Position numbers and translations under genes: made by a program. A stretch of 64,000 bases of DNA, taken from positions 186,001 through 250,000 of the forward strand of contig NZ_STGF01000002.1 in NCBI RefSeq assembly GCF_005222705.1, written 5' to 3'. The stretch is from Paenibacillus sp. SY21-1. GTDB taxonomy: Bacteria > Bacillota > Bacilli > Paenibacillales > Paenibacillaceae. Below the pieces are notes generated by a model. The model worked only from the letters and a program-made list of their open reading frames with translations. It was not told the origin of the DNA and searched no databases. Positions within the stretch are counted from its first letter, which is position 1. Each line of letters begins with the position of its first letter. Positions 7,966 to 17,529 of the stretch are shown in pieces.

Positions 7966-9729
7966 TCAAAAATTATATGTCTGGTTTTCTTCAATCGGGA
8001 TTGCCAATTGGATGAACGTGCCTTTGCCGGGCTCGCTGTTAATCGTAAACCGGAATTTGTCGCCGTAGATCAGCTTGCTGCGATAAATGACATTCTGAAT
8101 GCCGATCCGCTCGCCCATAATTTCATCGGACTTCAGATAGCGGTACAGCTCCGCCACCTTTTCCTTGTCCATGCCGATGCCGTTGTCGCGTATCGTAAAC
8201 ACCAGTTCCTGCTCGAGCGACGTAATCCGGATATCGATTTTGCCCCCATGCTTCAGCGGCTCTATGCCGTGAATGCAAGCATTCTCCACAAACGGAAGAA
8301 ACGACATTTTAGGCAGCATGCAGGAGCCGCATTCATCATCCGCCTGAATCGAGAAATCGAGCTTGTCCTCGAAACGGTATTTTTGAATATCCAGAAAACA
8401 GCGAATAAAGCCCATCTCCTCATGAACGGTGACCCTATCCTTATTCCAGGTCAGAGAGCTTCTGAAAATTTTGGCCATGCTGTGAATAATGCCCGCTGTC
8501 TCCTTCTCCTCTTTAAGCAGGCTTCGCATGCGAATCGTCTCCAGCGCGTTAAACAGGAAGTGCGGATTAATCTGACTTTGCAGCGCATTGAGCTGCGCCT
8601 TTCGGCGCTCCAGCTCCAGCGATTTTTTCTGAATATCCGCCAGAAAAACATTCTCGATCAGCGATCTGATTTGTAGAATCATCCGGTTGAATTCCAGCGT
8701 CAGCTGCCCGATTTCATCCCTCGACTCCGTATCGCGAATCGTTTCAAAGTTTTGGCTTTTGACCTTTTTCATATGCTTTAGAATGGTGACAATTCGTTTG
8801 TTGATGGAACGGGCCATCAGAAGAATGATTAGCGTCGGGAGGGTTATCATCAGACAGGCGGACCAGATGATAAAATCGCGCGCCTTCCAGATTTGCTGGA
8901 CGATTTCAGCTTTATTGACCGTACCGACGACGCTCCAGCCTTCCAAATAACGAATGTCGGAATAGTCTTTGACAAACTCGATCGTATGGGGGGATTGGCT
9001 GGAAGCATACAACGGTTTGGGGCTAGCCATCCAATCTATTGACCGATTGGTCGTATACTCGATTTCCCCGGCGGGATTAACCAGATACATATCGCCCTGC
9101 ATATTCAAATTGCCGAAAATTTCATCCAAATCAATCGTTTTAAAATCGATTTTGAGCAGCTTTTCCTTGTTCATCCGCTCCGAGAAATAATCGAGCTTGC
9201 GCAGCAGCGAAAAATGCTCGAAGCGGCCGTTAGCGGTTTCCGTCCTTATAAAAACGGGCTGGGAGCGCTCGCTGGCGCTAGAAGCGCTGAACCAAGGGAG
9301 AGCCGCGATGTCGCGGGACAAATAGCCGATGTTGCCCGAATGCAGCAACGTCGGATTGTCGACATAAATCATGATGTTCTGAAAGGACAAGGACCCCGGA
9401 TTGTAGCTGTTCAACACCCCTCGCAAATACTCGTCGTAAGCCTCCACATAATCCTCCGGGTGTTCGAAATTCCGCTCAAGAATGTCGTTCGTTTTGTAAT
9501 CCGCATAAAAAAAAGAAGACAGTCCTACCGCATCGTCGAGCAGCAACCGAAAGTCGTTCTGAATCTGTCCGATGGCCCGATCGATATCCTTCAGCCGCTG
9601 CTCTCTAACGTTGCCGGCAATCGTGTTGTAGAAAATCATGTTGGTCAGCAGAATCGGGATAAATACGCAAAAAAAATAAACGGCCAGCATCTTGTTGCGC
9701 AGCCTGACATGGTTTAGCAATCGGATCAT
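7966..9729 (-). CDS. YesM-type sensor histidine kinase
   Basis: A 587-residue membrane kinase. It has an N-terminal membrane span (about 15-36), a large extracellular Cache-like sensing domain (about 40-280), a second span (about 287-307) and a HAMP linker. The His_kinase domain follows with phospho-acceptor H390 (INPHFLFNALE), then an HATPase_c domain (VENACIHGIE and RDNGIGM). The QINPHFLFN motif is the hallmark of the YesM/LytS family. It sits between the regulator gene (22 bp upstream) and the binding-protein gene, so it probably senses the ligand brought by that transporter. An AGGAGG site precedes the start. Confidence 0.92.
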   Translation of the reverse strand: MIRLLNHVRLRNKMLAVYFFCVFIPILLTNMIFYNTIAGNVREQRLKDIDRAIGQIQNDFRLLLDDAVGLSSFFYADYKTNDILERNFEHPEDYVEAYDEYLRGVLNSYNPGSLSFQNIMIYVDNPTLLHSGNIGYLSRDIAALPWFSASSASERSQPVFIRTETANGRFEHFSLLRKLDYFSERMNKEKLLKIDFKTIDLDEIFGNLNMQGDMYLVNPAGEIEYTTNRSIDWMASPKPLYASSQSPHTIEFVKDYSDIRYLEGWSVVGTVNKAEIVQQIWKARDFIIWSACLMITLPTLIILLMARSINKRIVTILKHMKKVKSQNFETIRDTESRDEIGQLTLEFNRMILQIRSLIENVFLADIQKKSLELERRKAQLNALQSQINPHFLFNALETIRMRSLLKEEKETAGIIHSMAKIFRSSLTWNKDRVTVHEEMGFIRCFLDIQKYRFEDKLDFSIQADDECGSCMLPKMSFLPFVENACIHGIEPLKHGGKIDIRITSLEQELVFTIRDNGIGMDKEKVAELYRYLKSDEIMGERIGIQNVIYRSKLIYGDKFRFTINSEPGKGTFIQLAIPIEENQTYNF

Positions 9730-9751
9730 AGCGCCTCCTGTGTTCTCGTCC

Positions 9752-11317
9752 TCAGTTCCACCGCTGCCGGTATTCGGTCGGAGTCATATGCTCCAGCTTC
9801 TCGAATTGGGTAACGAAATAATCGGCTTTGTTGAATCCGACTCGCTCGGCAATTTCATACACGCGCAGATCGCTTTGCCTGAGCAGCTTTTTAGCCTCAT
9901 CAATTCGCAGTCGCAGCACGTAATCGTTAAAATAAACGCCGTAGCTCTTTTTGAACAGCTGTCCGAGGTAAGCCGTATTCATATAAAAATGAGCCGCAAT
10001 GCTTTTCAAATTAATGCTTTCCTTGTAGTGCTGATCCACATAGCTTTTCACTTTGTAGATGCCGCTTTTGCCCGATGTCCGGTACAACAGGCTTATCATC
10101 CCCGACGACTCCCGTACAAAAGCTTCCACCATGCTCCGGAGTTCCTCCCAAGTGACGTTGTAATCGTGCCAGCCGATAACCGGGGCCATCGTTTCAAGCT
10201 GCTTCTCGTCCCCCTGCAAACCTCTGACGGCCTTTCCCACAGCCAGCACACATTGCATAATGGCGGACTTGATCGCTTCGGGCGAATAGCGTTTGTCCAC
10301 GAATTCCGCAAACAGCCGGTCCAAGCCGCTTGTGATGGCCGCGTCATCATTTTCCTCAATCGCCTCCATCAAATTCCGGTAAATCTCCTCGTCGAGATGC
10401 GCGTAATGCAAGGTCAGATCGGCAATCTCCGAATAAAGCAGGATGCTGCCTTCATGCCTCAGAAATTTGTAGGCGATAGACTCCTTGGCGCTTCCGTATG
10501 AAAGGTACAGCTGATCCAAGGCGTGCACAGCTTGCCCCGCATACGCGCGAAACGCCAGTCCAAAGCGCGCTTCAAGCGCAGCCAGCATGGCTGCAAGCAG
10601 CTTTCGGAGGCTGTAATCAAAGGCTGGCAAGTAAAGATCCGGCACGATAAAGCCATACGTTTTGCGATGCTCGTAGACAGCCGAAACGGGAGAGGCAGGC
10701 GCATGCTTTTTCAAAAATGCGCGAATTTCGTCTTTCAGCTCATTTTTGGGCGGCATCGCGGCATCGTTCCATGGGAGCGCATTGTTGCACTCCACCAGAA
10801 TATAGGCAAATGATCGGGCCCCTCCCGTCAGCCATGGCTCTGCCCACTTATTCAAGGCTTGCGTGTCCGCCTCTCTTCTTAGCAGGGCTTCAATCATTTG
10901 CTCTCCCGCTTCAATGCCCGTCCGCTCCTGCGCCTTCTTCTTGCCCGCCAAATGCTCGCGGAGCTTGGCCAGCGCCTGCAAAAAATCATCCTGGTCAACA
11001 GGCTTCAAGACATAATCGACCACGCCAAAGCGCATGGCCTGCTGAGCGTAGCGAAAATCGTTGTAGCCGCTAATAATAATAAATTCCGTTGCCATTCCCG
11101 CTTCGGCGGCAGCCTGAATTAAATCCAGGCCATCCATCACAGGCATTCGAATATCCGTAACGACCAGATCGGGCTTTTTCACTGTGATCAGCTCTAGCGC
11201 GTCTTCTCCATTGTCAGCTTCCCCGATGACCTGAAAACCGGCTTTCTCCCAATCAATCATGCCTTGCAGCCCTTTGCGAACGAACAGCTCATCGTCTACG
11301 ATAATGACGGAATGCAT
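9752..11317 (-). CDS. YesN-type response regulator with AraC DNA-binding domain
   Basis: A 521-residue regulator. An N-terminal receiver domain (about 1-120) has D8/D9, the phospho-acceptor D55 (VVTDIRMP) and the conserved K of VLKP. A poorly conserved middle region follows. A C-terminal AraC-type double helix-turn-helix occupies about residues 420-520. It is first in its operon and is followed after 22 bp by the cognate YesM kinase. It is divergent from the GH8 gene across 122 bp, so it may activate both directions. GAAGGAAG precedes the ATG. Confidence 0.92.
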   Translation of the reverse strand: MHSVIIVDDELFVRKGLQGMIDWEKAGFQVIGEADNGEDALELITVKKPDLVVTDIRMPVMDGLDLIQAAAEAGMATEFIIISGYNDFRYAQQAMRFGVVDYVLKPVDQDDFLQALAKLREHLAGKKKAQERTGIEAGEQMIEALLRREADTQALNKWAEPWLTGGARSFAYILVECNNALPWNDAAMPPKNELKDEIRAFLKKHAPASPVSAVYEHRKTYGFIVPDLYLPAFDYSLRKLLAAMLAALEARFGLAFRAYAGQAVHALDQLYLSYGSAKESIAYKFLRHEGSILLYSEIADLTLHYAHLDEEIYRNLMEAIEENDDAAITSGLDRLFAEFVDKRYSPEAIKSAIMQCVLAVGKAVRGLQGDEKQLETMAPVIGWHDYNVTWEELRSMVEAFVRESSGMISLLYRTSGKSGIYKVKSYVDQHYKESINLKSIAAHFYMNTAYLGQLFKKSYGVYFNDYVLRLRIDEAKKLLRQSDLRVYEIAERVGFNKADYFVTQFEKLEHMTPTEYRQRWN

Positions 11318-11400
11318 AATTCTTCCTTCTTTCTATCCTGGAATGGAATGAACAATAGTTTTCGGAGCATCTTCCATAATTTACGAAACGTCTTGAATGC

Positions 11401-11419
11401 TATGATGAAAGCGTAAACA
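11401..11419 (+). promoter_or_regulatory. -10 box and overlapping cre site of the GH8 gene
   Basis: TATGAT (11401-11406) is a good -10. The 14 bases TGAAAGCGTAAACA (11406-11419) match the CcpA cre consensus TGNAANCGNWNNCA at every fixed position. CcpA bound here would cover the transcription start and repress the gene on preferred sugars. The -35 region is weak. Confidence 0.6.
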
Positions 11420-11439
11420 AATTTTCGAGGAGGATCAAG

Positions 11440-12594
11440 ATGGAACAAAGAAATTTGGGCGCCTTTCATACGGGCCGCTATCGGAATGTATTTCAGCAAT
11501 ATGGCTATTCGGACGAACAAATCACGCAAAAGCTGGAGCAGACATGGTCCGACTTGCTGGAGGGCGCCCCGGATGTTCGGATTTATTATCCGCTTGGTGA
11601 CGACATGGGCTACATCCTGGACACCGGGAACGACGATGTCCGTACGGAAGGCATGTCCTACGGCATGATGATGGCCGTACAGATGGACAAAAAGGATCTG
11701 TTCGATCGGCTATGGAAGTTTTCCGCAACGTATATGCAGCACGAAGATGGGCGCTACAAGCATTATTTCGCCTGGCATTGCAAGCCTGACGGAACCCGCA
11801 TTTCACAAGGACCTGCTCCCGACGGCGAAGAATTTTTTGCTATGGCGCTGCTCTTTGCCTCCAATCGCTGGGGAGACGGCCCCGCACCGTACAATTATGC
11901 CGAGCAGGCCCGACGCATTCTTCACGCCTGCCTTCATCAGGGAGAATCCGGCGAAGGCGATCCTATGTGGGATGCGCAGACGAAGCTCATCAAGTTTATT
12001 CCTGAATCGGGCTTCAGCGATCCGTCCTACCATCTGCCTCATTTTTATGAGCTATTCGCGCTGCAAGCGAACGAACGTGACCGGCCATTCTGGCGCGAGG
12101 CGGCAGCGGCCAGCAGAGCCTATCTTCATACCGCTTGCCATCCGCTGACCGGACTTTCGCCGGAATACGCCAATTTCGACGGGACGCCGACGGAACTGCA
12201 GCCCCACGGCGACTTCCGGCATTTTTACAGCGACGCTTACCGCGTCGCCGCCAATATCGCGCTTGATTGGGAATGGTTTCGCGCCGATGCCTGGCAAGTC
12301 GAGCAGTCCAGGCGCATTCAGCATTTTTTCCGGCCAATCGACGTTTCCGATTACCGCCGCTATGCGATAGACGGGAAACCGTTTGATGAACCGGCGCTGC
12401 ACCCGATCGGCTTGCTCGCCACCAATGCGATGGCCTCTCTGGCAGCAGACGACGGCCCGAACGCCGAGCACTTTGTCCGATTATTCTGGGATACGCCTCT
12501 GCGCAAAGGCGTTCGCCGCTACTATGACAATTGCTTGTATTTTTTCAGCCTGCTTGCCCTAAGCGGACGTTTCCGAATCTATCTGCCTTCATAA
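11440..12594 (+). CDS. GH8 reducing-end xylose-releasing exo-oligoxylanase (Rex type)
   Basis: A 384-residue (alpha/alpha)6-barrel GH8 enzyme without a signal peptide, hence cytoplasmic. It closely resembles Bacillus halodurans Rex, which removes xylose from the reducing end of xylo-oligosaccharides. E70 (VRTEGMSYG) falls at the position of the known general acid. D265 (HFYSDAYR) lies two residues from the known base D263. The tripeptide L320-H321-P322 sits where, as I recall, Rex has the loop that blocks subsite +2 and makes the enzyme exo-acting. GAGGAGG precedes the ATG. It would process oligosaccharides brought in by the adjacent LplABC-like importer. Confidence 0.9.
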   Translation: MEQRNLGAFHTGRYRNVFQQYGYSDEQITQKLEQTWSDLLEGAPDVRIYYPLGDDMGYILDTGNDDVRTEGMSYGMMMAVQMDKKDLFDRLWKFSATYMQHEDGRYKHYFAWHCKPDGTRISQGPAPDGEEFFAMALLFASNRWGDGPAPYNYAEQARRILHACLHQGESGEGDPMWDAQTKLIKFIPESGFSDPSYHLPHFYELFALQANERDRPFWREAAAASRAYLHTACHPLTGLSPEYANFDGTPTELQPHGDFRHFYSDAYRVAANIALDWEWFRADAWQVEQSRRIQHFFRPIDVSDYRRYAIDGKPFDEPALHPIGLLATNAMASLAADDGPNAEHFVRLFWDTPLRKGVRRYYDNCLYFFSLLALSGRFRIYLPS

Positions 12595-12641
12595 ATCGTG
12601 AAACGCCGCAAACCCGATCCCTTTAACATAACAAGACGAGT

Positions 12642-12687
12642 GCGAGTAAACAACCTGTGTAAATCTAGATTGGAGACGTTTACCCGC
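12642..12687. repeat. Inverted repeat in the gap after the GH8 gene
   Basis: gcgagtaaac (12642-12651) pairs with gtttacccgc (12678-12687) at nine of ten positions across a 26-base loop. There is no T tract after it on the plus strand. Role unknown. It could be an operator or part of a weak terminator. Confidence 0.3.
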
Positions 12688-12776
12688 TTGCGCTGCGGTA
12701 TCGTTGCTTAACCATTGTACAACTTTAAGGGTAGTTGGCTCTTATTTATTCCTTCGCCGCCTCGGAGGATAAATGA

Positions 12777-12811
12777 AAACCGCCCGCGATTCCCTTCATC
12801 GCGGGCGGTTT
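12777..12811 (-). terminator. Bidirectional terminator between the GH8 gene and the second YtfQ-like gene
   Basis: A perfect 14-bp stem, aaaccgcccgcgat with atcgcgggcggttt, closes a 7-base loop. T-rich tails exist on both strands. It lies 2 bp past the stop of the leftward binding-protein gene. Confidence 0.85.
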
Positions 12812-12813
12812 CA

Positions 12814-13866
12814 TTAATACTGCCGATTTGCTACCTCTTTATGGGCGACTCCCTCGGTAAACACGCTCTCCTGGGGAACAATTCGCTTGGGGAGCGTTCT
12901 ACCCTCCATCATTTCTCTAACCGCCTGCATCAGTATAGGACCCAGCAGCGGATTGCATTCCACTATGCAATTAATTTTACCTTCAACCATCAATTCAAAC
13001 GCTTTGCGGGTGCCGTCTACCGATATAATGACGACATCCTTGCCCGGTCTCAATCCGTATTCCTCTATGGCTTCGATCGCTCCAATCGCCATATCGTCGT
13101 TATGCGCGAACAATACCCGGATATCGCCGCCAAGCTCCTGCAGGAAGGCCCTCATCGTTTCCTTGCCCTGCTCCACGGTAAAGTCGGCGGATTCTGCCTT
13201 GATGATGCGCAAATCCTCGCGCTTCGCAATCACATCCCGAAACCCTTTCCCCCGCTCGATGGTCGGAGACGAGCCATCAGTTCCTCTAAGCTCGACGATA
13301 CTGACAGGACCTGGCAAATGGTGCAGCTTGTCCAGCAAATACTTGCCGGCTTTGACGCCCTCTTCATAAAAATCAGAGCCGATCGTCGTCACATACAATG
13401 ACGGATCGCTTACGCCGACCGCCCGGTCGGAAAGAATGACGGGGATACCCGCCGCCTTCGCCTCCCGCAGAATCGGCTCCCAGCCGGACTCCACGACCGG
13501 AGATACGGCGATTACATCAACCTTCTGCTCTATAAATAAACGAATCGCTTCGAATTGCTTCTCCTGCGACTGTTCGGCGTTCTCATACATAAGCTTGATG
13601 CCGGCTTCTGCAGCGGCTTCACGGATAGAGCGGGTATTCGCTTTTCGCCAATCGCTCTCGGTGCCGAGTTGGGAGAAGCCGACCGTGATCAGCTGCTTTC
13701 CGGAAATAGGGGATAAGGGCTGTTCCGCCGGCGCCTGCAGCGCTTGGCCGGGAAGCGATTCGGGTTGCGCCACATGCACGCCTGCCTCCTCGCATCCGAC
13801 GACAAACAGCATACACAGCGCAACGAGCAGCCACCCTACCGGCCCTCTGTACGTTTTGGCCTTCAC
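12814..13866 (-). CDS. Second YtfQ-like sugar-binding lipoprotein
   Basis: A 350-residue periplasmic-binding-protein-1 fold lipoprotein. The start is GTG at 13866, preceded by AAAGGGAGGGG. An upstream ATG at 13905 lacks this. The signal ends in the lipobox V-V-G-C. The mature part aligns along its whole length with the ytfQ-like protein at 17530-18567 and with E. coli YtfQ (GFSQ, SPVVESGW, HNDDM, ECNPLLGP). It is last in the importer operon, 67 bp after the yjfF-like permease. Two binding proteins feeding one transporter suggests two ligand forms, or one protein serving as a sensor partner. Identity of the ligands is inference. Confidence 0.88.
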   Translation of the reverse strand: MKAKTYRGPVGWLLVALCMLFVVGCEEAGVHVAQPESLPGQALQAPAEQPLSPISGKQLITVGFSQLGTESDWRKANTRSIREAAAEAGIKLMYENAEQSQEKQFEAIRLFIEQKVDVIAVSPVVESGWEPILREAKAAGIPVILSDRAVGVSDPSLYVTTIGSDFYEEGVKAGKYLLDKLHHLPGPVSIVELRGTDGSSPTIERGKGFRDVIAKREDLRIIKAESADFTVEQGKETMRAFLQELGGDIRVLFAHNDDMAIGAIEAIEEYGLRPGKDVVIISVDGTRKAFELMVEGKINCIVECNPLLGPILMQAVREMMEGRTLPKRIVPQESVFTEGVAHKEVANRQY

Positions 13867-13933
13867 GCTATCCCCTCCCTTTCGCGATACGCAGCAGAAC
13901 TGCACCTGCTGCCGAGCATAAGCAAATTATAGC

Positions 13934-14902
13934 TTATGCCGCATTGCTTTTGGAAGCCTTTACATTAATGGCACGCTGCAAAATGATAAACAGGAACAGA
14001 AGCAGGCCGATGACGATTTTAGTCCACCAAGAGCTTAATGTGCCTTCAAAGTTAATGATTGTCTGGATAACCCCCAGAATGAGCACGCCGAACAGCGTCC
14101 CCGCAATATAACCGAAGCCTCCCGTCAGCAACGTGCCTCCGATCACGACGGCGGCAATGGCATCCAGCTCCAGGCCCACCGCATGCAAGCCGTAGCCTGA
14201 CAACATATAGAACGTAAACACAACGCCGCCTAGCGCCGAGCAGAAGCCGCTGAACGCATAAACGAGCATTTTGGTGCGGGCAACAGGCAAGCCCATCAGC
14301 ACGGCGGATTGCTCGCTTCCGCCTATTGCGTACGTATTTCGCCCGAACCGCGTATAATGCGCCAGATATACGGCGAGCAGCACAACAGCCAGCGCTATGA
14401 TGACGCTTATAGAAATAAATCCGCCTCCGGGAAGCTTGATTTTGGTCATCGCCATTTGTTTATAAAAGGAATGGTTGATCGTAATCGTATTAATGCTGAT
14501 GACGTAGCACAGCCCCCGGGCCAGAAACATCCCCGCCAAGGTTACGATAAAAGGCTGAATTTTAAAGTAATGGATGATCGCCCCCATACCCCAGCCAAAC
14601 AAGGCGCCAAACGCCAGAACGACCGGAATAACGACCGCCGGAGGCCAGCCCTGCTGCTCGACCAGCGTTGCGGACAACATGGTCGTCAGGGCGACCATCG
14701 AGCCGACAGATAAATCGATACCCCCGGACACGATGACAAACGTCATTCCGACGGCAACGATTAAGAGAAAGGCATTGTCTATCAGCAGGTTGCTGAAAAC
14801 CTGCAGCGAGAAAAAGCCGGTGTACCGGAAGGAGCCTGCCATGAAGACGAGCGCGAACAAGGCGAGCGTCACCAGAACGGGAGAATGCTGTCTTTTAAGC
14901 AT
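13934..14902 (-). CDS. yjfF: Furanose/pentose ABC transporter permease, YjfF type
   Basis: A 322-residue hydrophobic permease of the RbsC/YjfF family. It is closely similar to E. coli YjfF over its whole length (for example DNAFL, GMTFVIVSGGIDLSVGS and the C-terminal GTLSSWWTKI). E. coli YtfQRT-YjfF imports galactofuranose; here arabinofuranose or another pentose is likelier given the enzymes nearby. The chosen ATG at 14902 overlaps the stop of the preceding permease gene by eight bases and has GAGAGG upstream. An in-frame ATG at 14956 inside the upstream gene is rejected. The overlap implies translational coupling. Confidence 0.92.
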   Translation of the reverse strand: MLKRQHSPVLVTLALFALVFMAGSFRYTGFFSLQVFSNLLIDNAFLLIVAVGMTFVIVSGGIDLSVGSMVALTTMLSATLVEQQGWPPAVVIPVVLAFGALFGWGMGAIIHYFKIQPFIVTLAGMFLARGLCYVISINTITINHSFYKQMAMTKIKLPGGGFISISVIIALAVVLLAVYLAHYTRFGRNTYAIGGSEQSAVLMGLPVARTKMLVYAFSGFCSALGGVVFTFYMLSGYGLHAVGLELDAIAAVVIGGTLLTGGFGYIAGTLFGVLILGVIQTIINFEGTLSSWWTKIVIGLLLFLFIILQRAINVKASKSNAA

Positions 14903-15935
14903 GATGGTTGACCTCTCTTTCCTTTGCATAACGCTTCTTTTTCCACTTGCTTGCAATCGTGCTCCGGAACGTCTCCGACTGAATCAGGCAAACGGCAAAC
15001 ACGACAAACGACTTTACGACCAGCGTAATTTCCGGCGGTACTCCGATCATGTAGATCGTCGTAGTCAATGTCTGAATGATTAAGGCCCCGACCACAGTGC
15101 CGGCCAAATAGAATCGTCCGCCATTCAAGGATGTGCCGCCGATCACGACGGCGAGAATCGCATCCAGCTCATACCACAACCCCGCGTTGTTGCCGTCTGC
15201 GCTCGATACGTTGGAGCTAAGGATAATGCCTGCCAAACCGGCGCAAAGGCCGCAGAAAATATATACCGCCAGAATAACGGAGCGTGAACGGATGCCCGCA
15301 AGCCGGCTCGCTGTCGCATTGGAGCCTACGGATTCAATGAACATGCCCAGCGCGGTTCGGCGAGTCAGCCAAGCCGCGGCCAGCCAGACGGCGGCTACGA
15401 GGAAAATCGAGAACGGCATCATTGCAAGCCAGCCCGCTCCGATATATTTGTACGGCGTGCTTGATACGGTTATAATCTGTCCGCTGGTCATCAGTTGGGC
15501 GATGCCGCGGCCCGCTACCATCAGAATAAGCGTCGCAATAATCGCCTGCATCCCTGCGCCCGCGACCAGAATGCCATTCCATAAGCCGCATACGACGGAA
15601 AGCCCCAATGCGACAACGACCGCAAGCAGCACGGCGCCAACCGCATTCTGATCGCCTGCCTTGCTGACGATCAAGCAGGCGGTCGCCCCAGCGATGGCAA
15701 CGATCGAGCCCACCGAAAGATCGATGCCTCCCGTGGCAATGACCAGCGTCATGCCGATGGCGACAAGGATCAAAGGAGCGCCGTAGTTGAGAATATCAAT
15801 CAGGCTGCCGTACAAATGTCCGCCCTGAATGCGGATAGAGAAAAATTGCGGCCGATAGATCAGGTTAAACAGCAGCAGCGCCGCAAGCACCGATAGCGGC
15901 CAAAACAATGGATACTTGACGATTCGACTCCACAT
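14895..15935 (-). CDS. ytfT: Furanose/pentose ABC transporter permease, YtfT type
   Basis: A 346-residue permease of the RbsC family with about eight to ten membrane segments and the motif GMTLVIATGGIDLSVGS. It pairs with the YjfF-like protein to form a heterodimeric channel, as in E. coli YtfT/YjfF. It begins 6 bp after the ATPase gene, whose last codons contain its GGGGGG ribosome site, and it overlaps the next gene by eight bases. Confidence 0.9.
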   Translation of the reverse strand: MWSRIVKYPLFWPLSVLAALLLFNLIYRPQFFSIRIQGGHLYGSLIDILNYGAPLILVAIGMTLVIATGGIDLSVGSIVAIAGATACLIVSKAGDQNAVGAVLLAVVVALGLSVVCGLWNGILVAGAGMQAIIATLILMVAGRGIAQLMTSGQIITVSSTPYKYIGAGWLAMMPFSIFLVAAVWLAAAWLTRRTALGMFIESVGSNATASRLAGIRSRSVILAVYIFCGLCAGLAGIILSSNVSSADGNNAGLWYELDAILAVVIGGTSLNGGRFYLAGTVVGALIIQTLTTTIYMIGVPPEITLVVKSFVVFAVCLIQSETFRSTIASKWKKKRYAKEREVNHHA

Positions 15936-15941
15936 GTTGAC

Positions 15942-17453
15942 TTACCCCCCTGCAATAGCTTTCATGACTTGATCGTGCTGGAGCTCGCCTGAAGACATCA
16001 TCCTCACAAGCTTCCGGTCACGCAATACCGCAACGCGATCGCTGACGCGAAGCACCTCTTCCAGCTCCGACGAAATAAACAGCACCGACATGCCCTTGCG
16101 CGACAACGCCAATACCAGCTTTTGAATTTCCGCTTTGGCGCCAATATCGATCCCCCGCGTCGGCTCATCCAGAATGAGCAGCTTAGGCTCCATCAGCAGC
16201 CATCTGGCCAGCAGAACCTTTTGCTGATTGCCGCCGCTCAGGTTCCGGATCAGCTGCTCCGGATTTTTGGGATTTATATTAAGCGCCTTGATGTATTCAT
16301 CCGCGATTTCATCCTGTTTTTTGCGGGATATCGTACGAAACCATCCGCGCCTTGCCTGCAGGGCAAGCACAATATTTTCCCGCACCGTCAAGTCTGCGAT
16401 AATGCCTTCCGTTTTGCGATTTTCCGAGCAGAACGCAATGCCTTCACGAATCGCCTGCCGAGGGGAATCCAGTTTGCCCGAGCTGCCGGCGACGACAAGC
16501 TCGCCGGCATCCGCCCGATCGGCGCCGAACAGCAGACGGGCCGACTCGGTCCGGCCGGAGCCCAGCAGCCCCGCGAAGCCGACAATTTCGCCGGTCGCGA
16601 TGTCGAGATCGTACGGCTCGATCGCCCCTTTGCGTCCGAGTCGGCTTGCTCGTATAAACGATTCTCCTTTCTTTACCTGCTCCTTCGTGCCCGAAGCGGG
16701 AAGCTCCGCCAGCAGCTCGAGATCTTTGCCGATCATCTTCAGCACCAGATCGATTCGGCTCAGCTCCGAAGCCATGTATTCCCCTACGAATTCGCCGCCC
16801 CGCAGAATGGAGATGCGATCCGAAATTTCATATACCTGATCGAGAAAATGGGTGACGAACAGAATCGCAATGCCCTGCTGCTTCAGTTTTCTCATCACAT
16901 TGAACAATTCCTTCACTTCATTTGTGTCAAGACTGGAGGTCGGCTCATCGAGGATAAGCACTCTGGCGGAAATATGCAGCGCCCGGGCAATCGCGACAAG
17001 CTGCTGGATCGCAACAGAATAAGAGCCAAGCGGCAGGGTGACATCGATATGAAGATTCAGCCGCTCCGCCAGCAGCTGGCCGGCACGGCGGTTCATCTCT
17101 TTCCAGTTGATGGCGCCAAAACGGCGCGGCTCCCGACCGATAAACATATTTTCGGCCACGCTCAGGTTCGTGCAGAGGTTGACCTCCTGATAGACGGTTG
17201 CGATTCCTGCGTCCTGCGCTTCTTGCGGACTGCCGATGAACAAGCGTTTACCCGCCATCGTTACGCTGCCCTCGTCTATTTCATAAACCCCGGTAAGCAC
17301 CTTGATCAGCGTGGATTTGCCTGCGCCGTTCTCGCCCATCAAGGCGTGAACCTCCCCGGGAAACAGCCGGAAATCAACATCATTGAGCGCAGCTACTCCG
17401 GCAAAGCGCTTATGAATGCCTTTCATGTCCAAAAGGGGGGATACTGCCGTCAT
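15942..17453 (-). CDS. ytfR: Sugar ABC transporter tandem ATPase, YtfR type
   Basis: A 503-residue protein with two fused ABC domains, as in RbsA/AraG/YtfR. Domain 1 (about 1-250) has Walker A GENGAGKST, a degenerate signature around YSVAIQQLVAIARAL and Walker B LILDEPTSSLD. Domain 2 (about 260-500) has a degenerate Walker A (GLLGSGRTES), an intact signature LSGGNQQKV and Walker B LLILDEPTRGID. Asymmetric sites are normal for this family. It lies 76 bp after the ytfQ-like gene, with a stem-loop in between, and 6 bp before the YtfT-like permease. GAGGAGAGAGG precedes the start. Confidence 0.93.
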   Translation of the reverse strand: MTAVSPLLDMKGIHKRFAGVAALNDVDFRLFPGEVHALMGENGAGKSTLIKVLTGVYEIDEGSVTMAGKRLFIGSPQEAQDAGIATVYQEVNLCTNLSVAENMFIGREPRRFGAINWKEMNRRAGQLLAERLNLHIDVTLPLGSYSVAIQQLVAIARALHISARVLILDEPTSSLDTNEVKELFNVMRKLKQQGIAILFVTHFLDQVYEISDRISILRGGEFVGEYMASELSRIDLVLKMIGKDLELLAELPASGTKEQVKKGESFIRASRLGRKGAIEPYDLDIATGEIVGFAGLLGSGRTESARLLFGADRADAGELVVAGSSGKLDSPRQAIREGIAFCSENRKTEGIIADLTVRENIVLALQARRGWFRTISRKKQDEIADEYIKALNINPKNPEQLIRNLSGGNQQKVLLARWLLMEPKLLILDEPTRGIDIGAKAEIQKLVLALSRKGMSVLFISSELEEVLRVSDRVAVLRDRKLVRMMSSGELQHDQVMKAIAGG

Positions 17454-17485
17454 TTCGCCTCTCTCCTCTCTCCCAATGAAGAAGC

Positions 17486-17510
17486 CACTCCTCCTCTATG
17501 AGGCTGAGTG
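17486..17510 (-). promoter_or_regulatory. Intercistronic stem-loop after the ytfQ-like gene
   Basis: An imperfect stem of CACTC..CCTC with GAGG..GAGTG, without a T run. It lies between the binding-protein and ATPase genes and is a likely attenuator or mRNA stabiliser favouring binding-protein production. Confidence 0.4.
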
Positions 17511-17529
17511 ACTCCTTTACCATTTCTTT

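Noticed and set aside
16122..17501. 459-residue plus-strand ORF opposite the ytfR-like gene
   Set aside because: It is an antisense shadow of a complete tandem ATPase.
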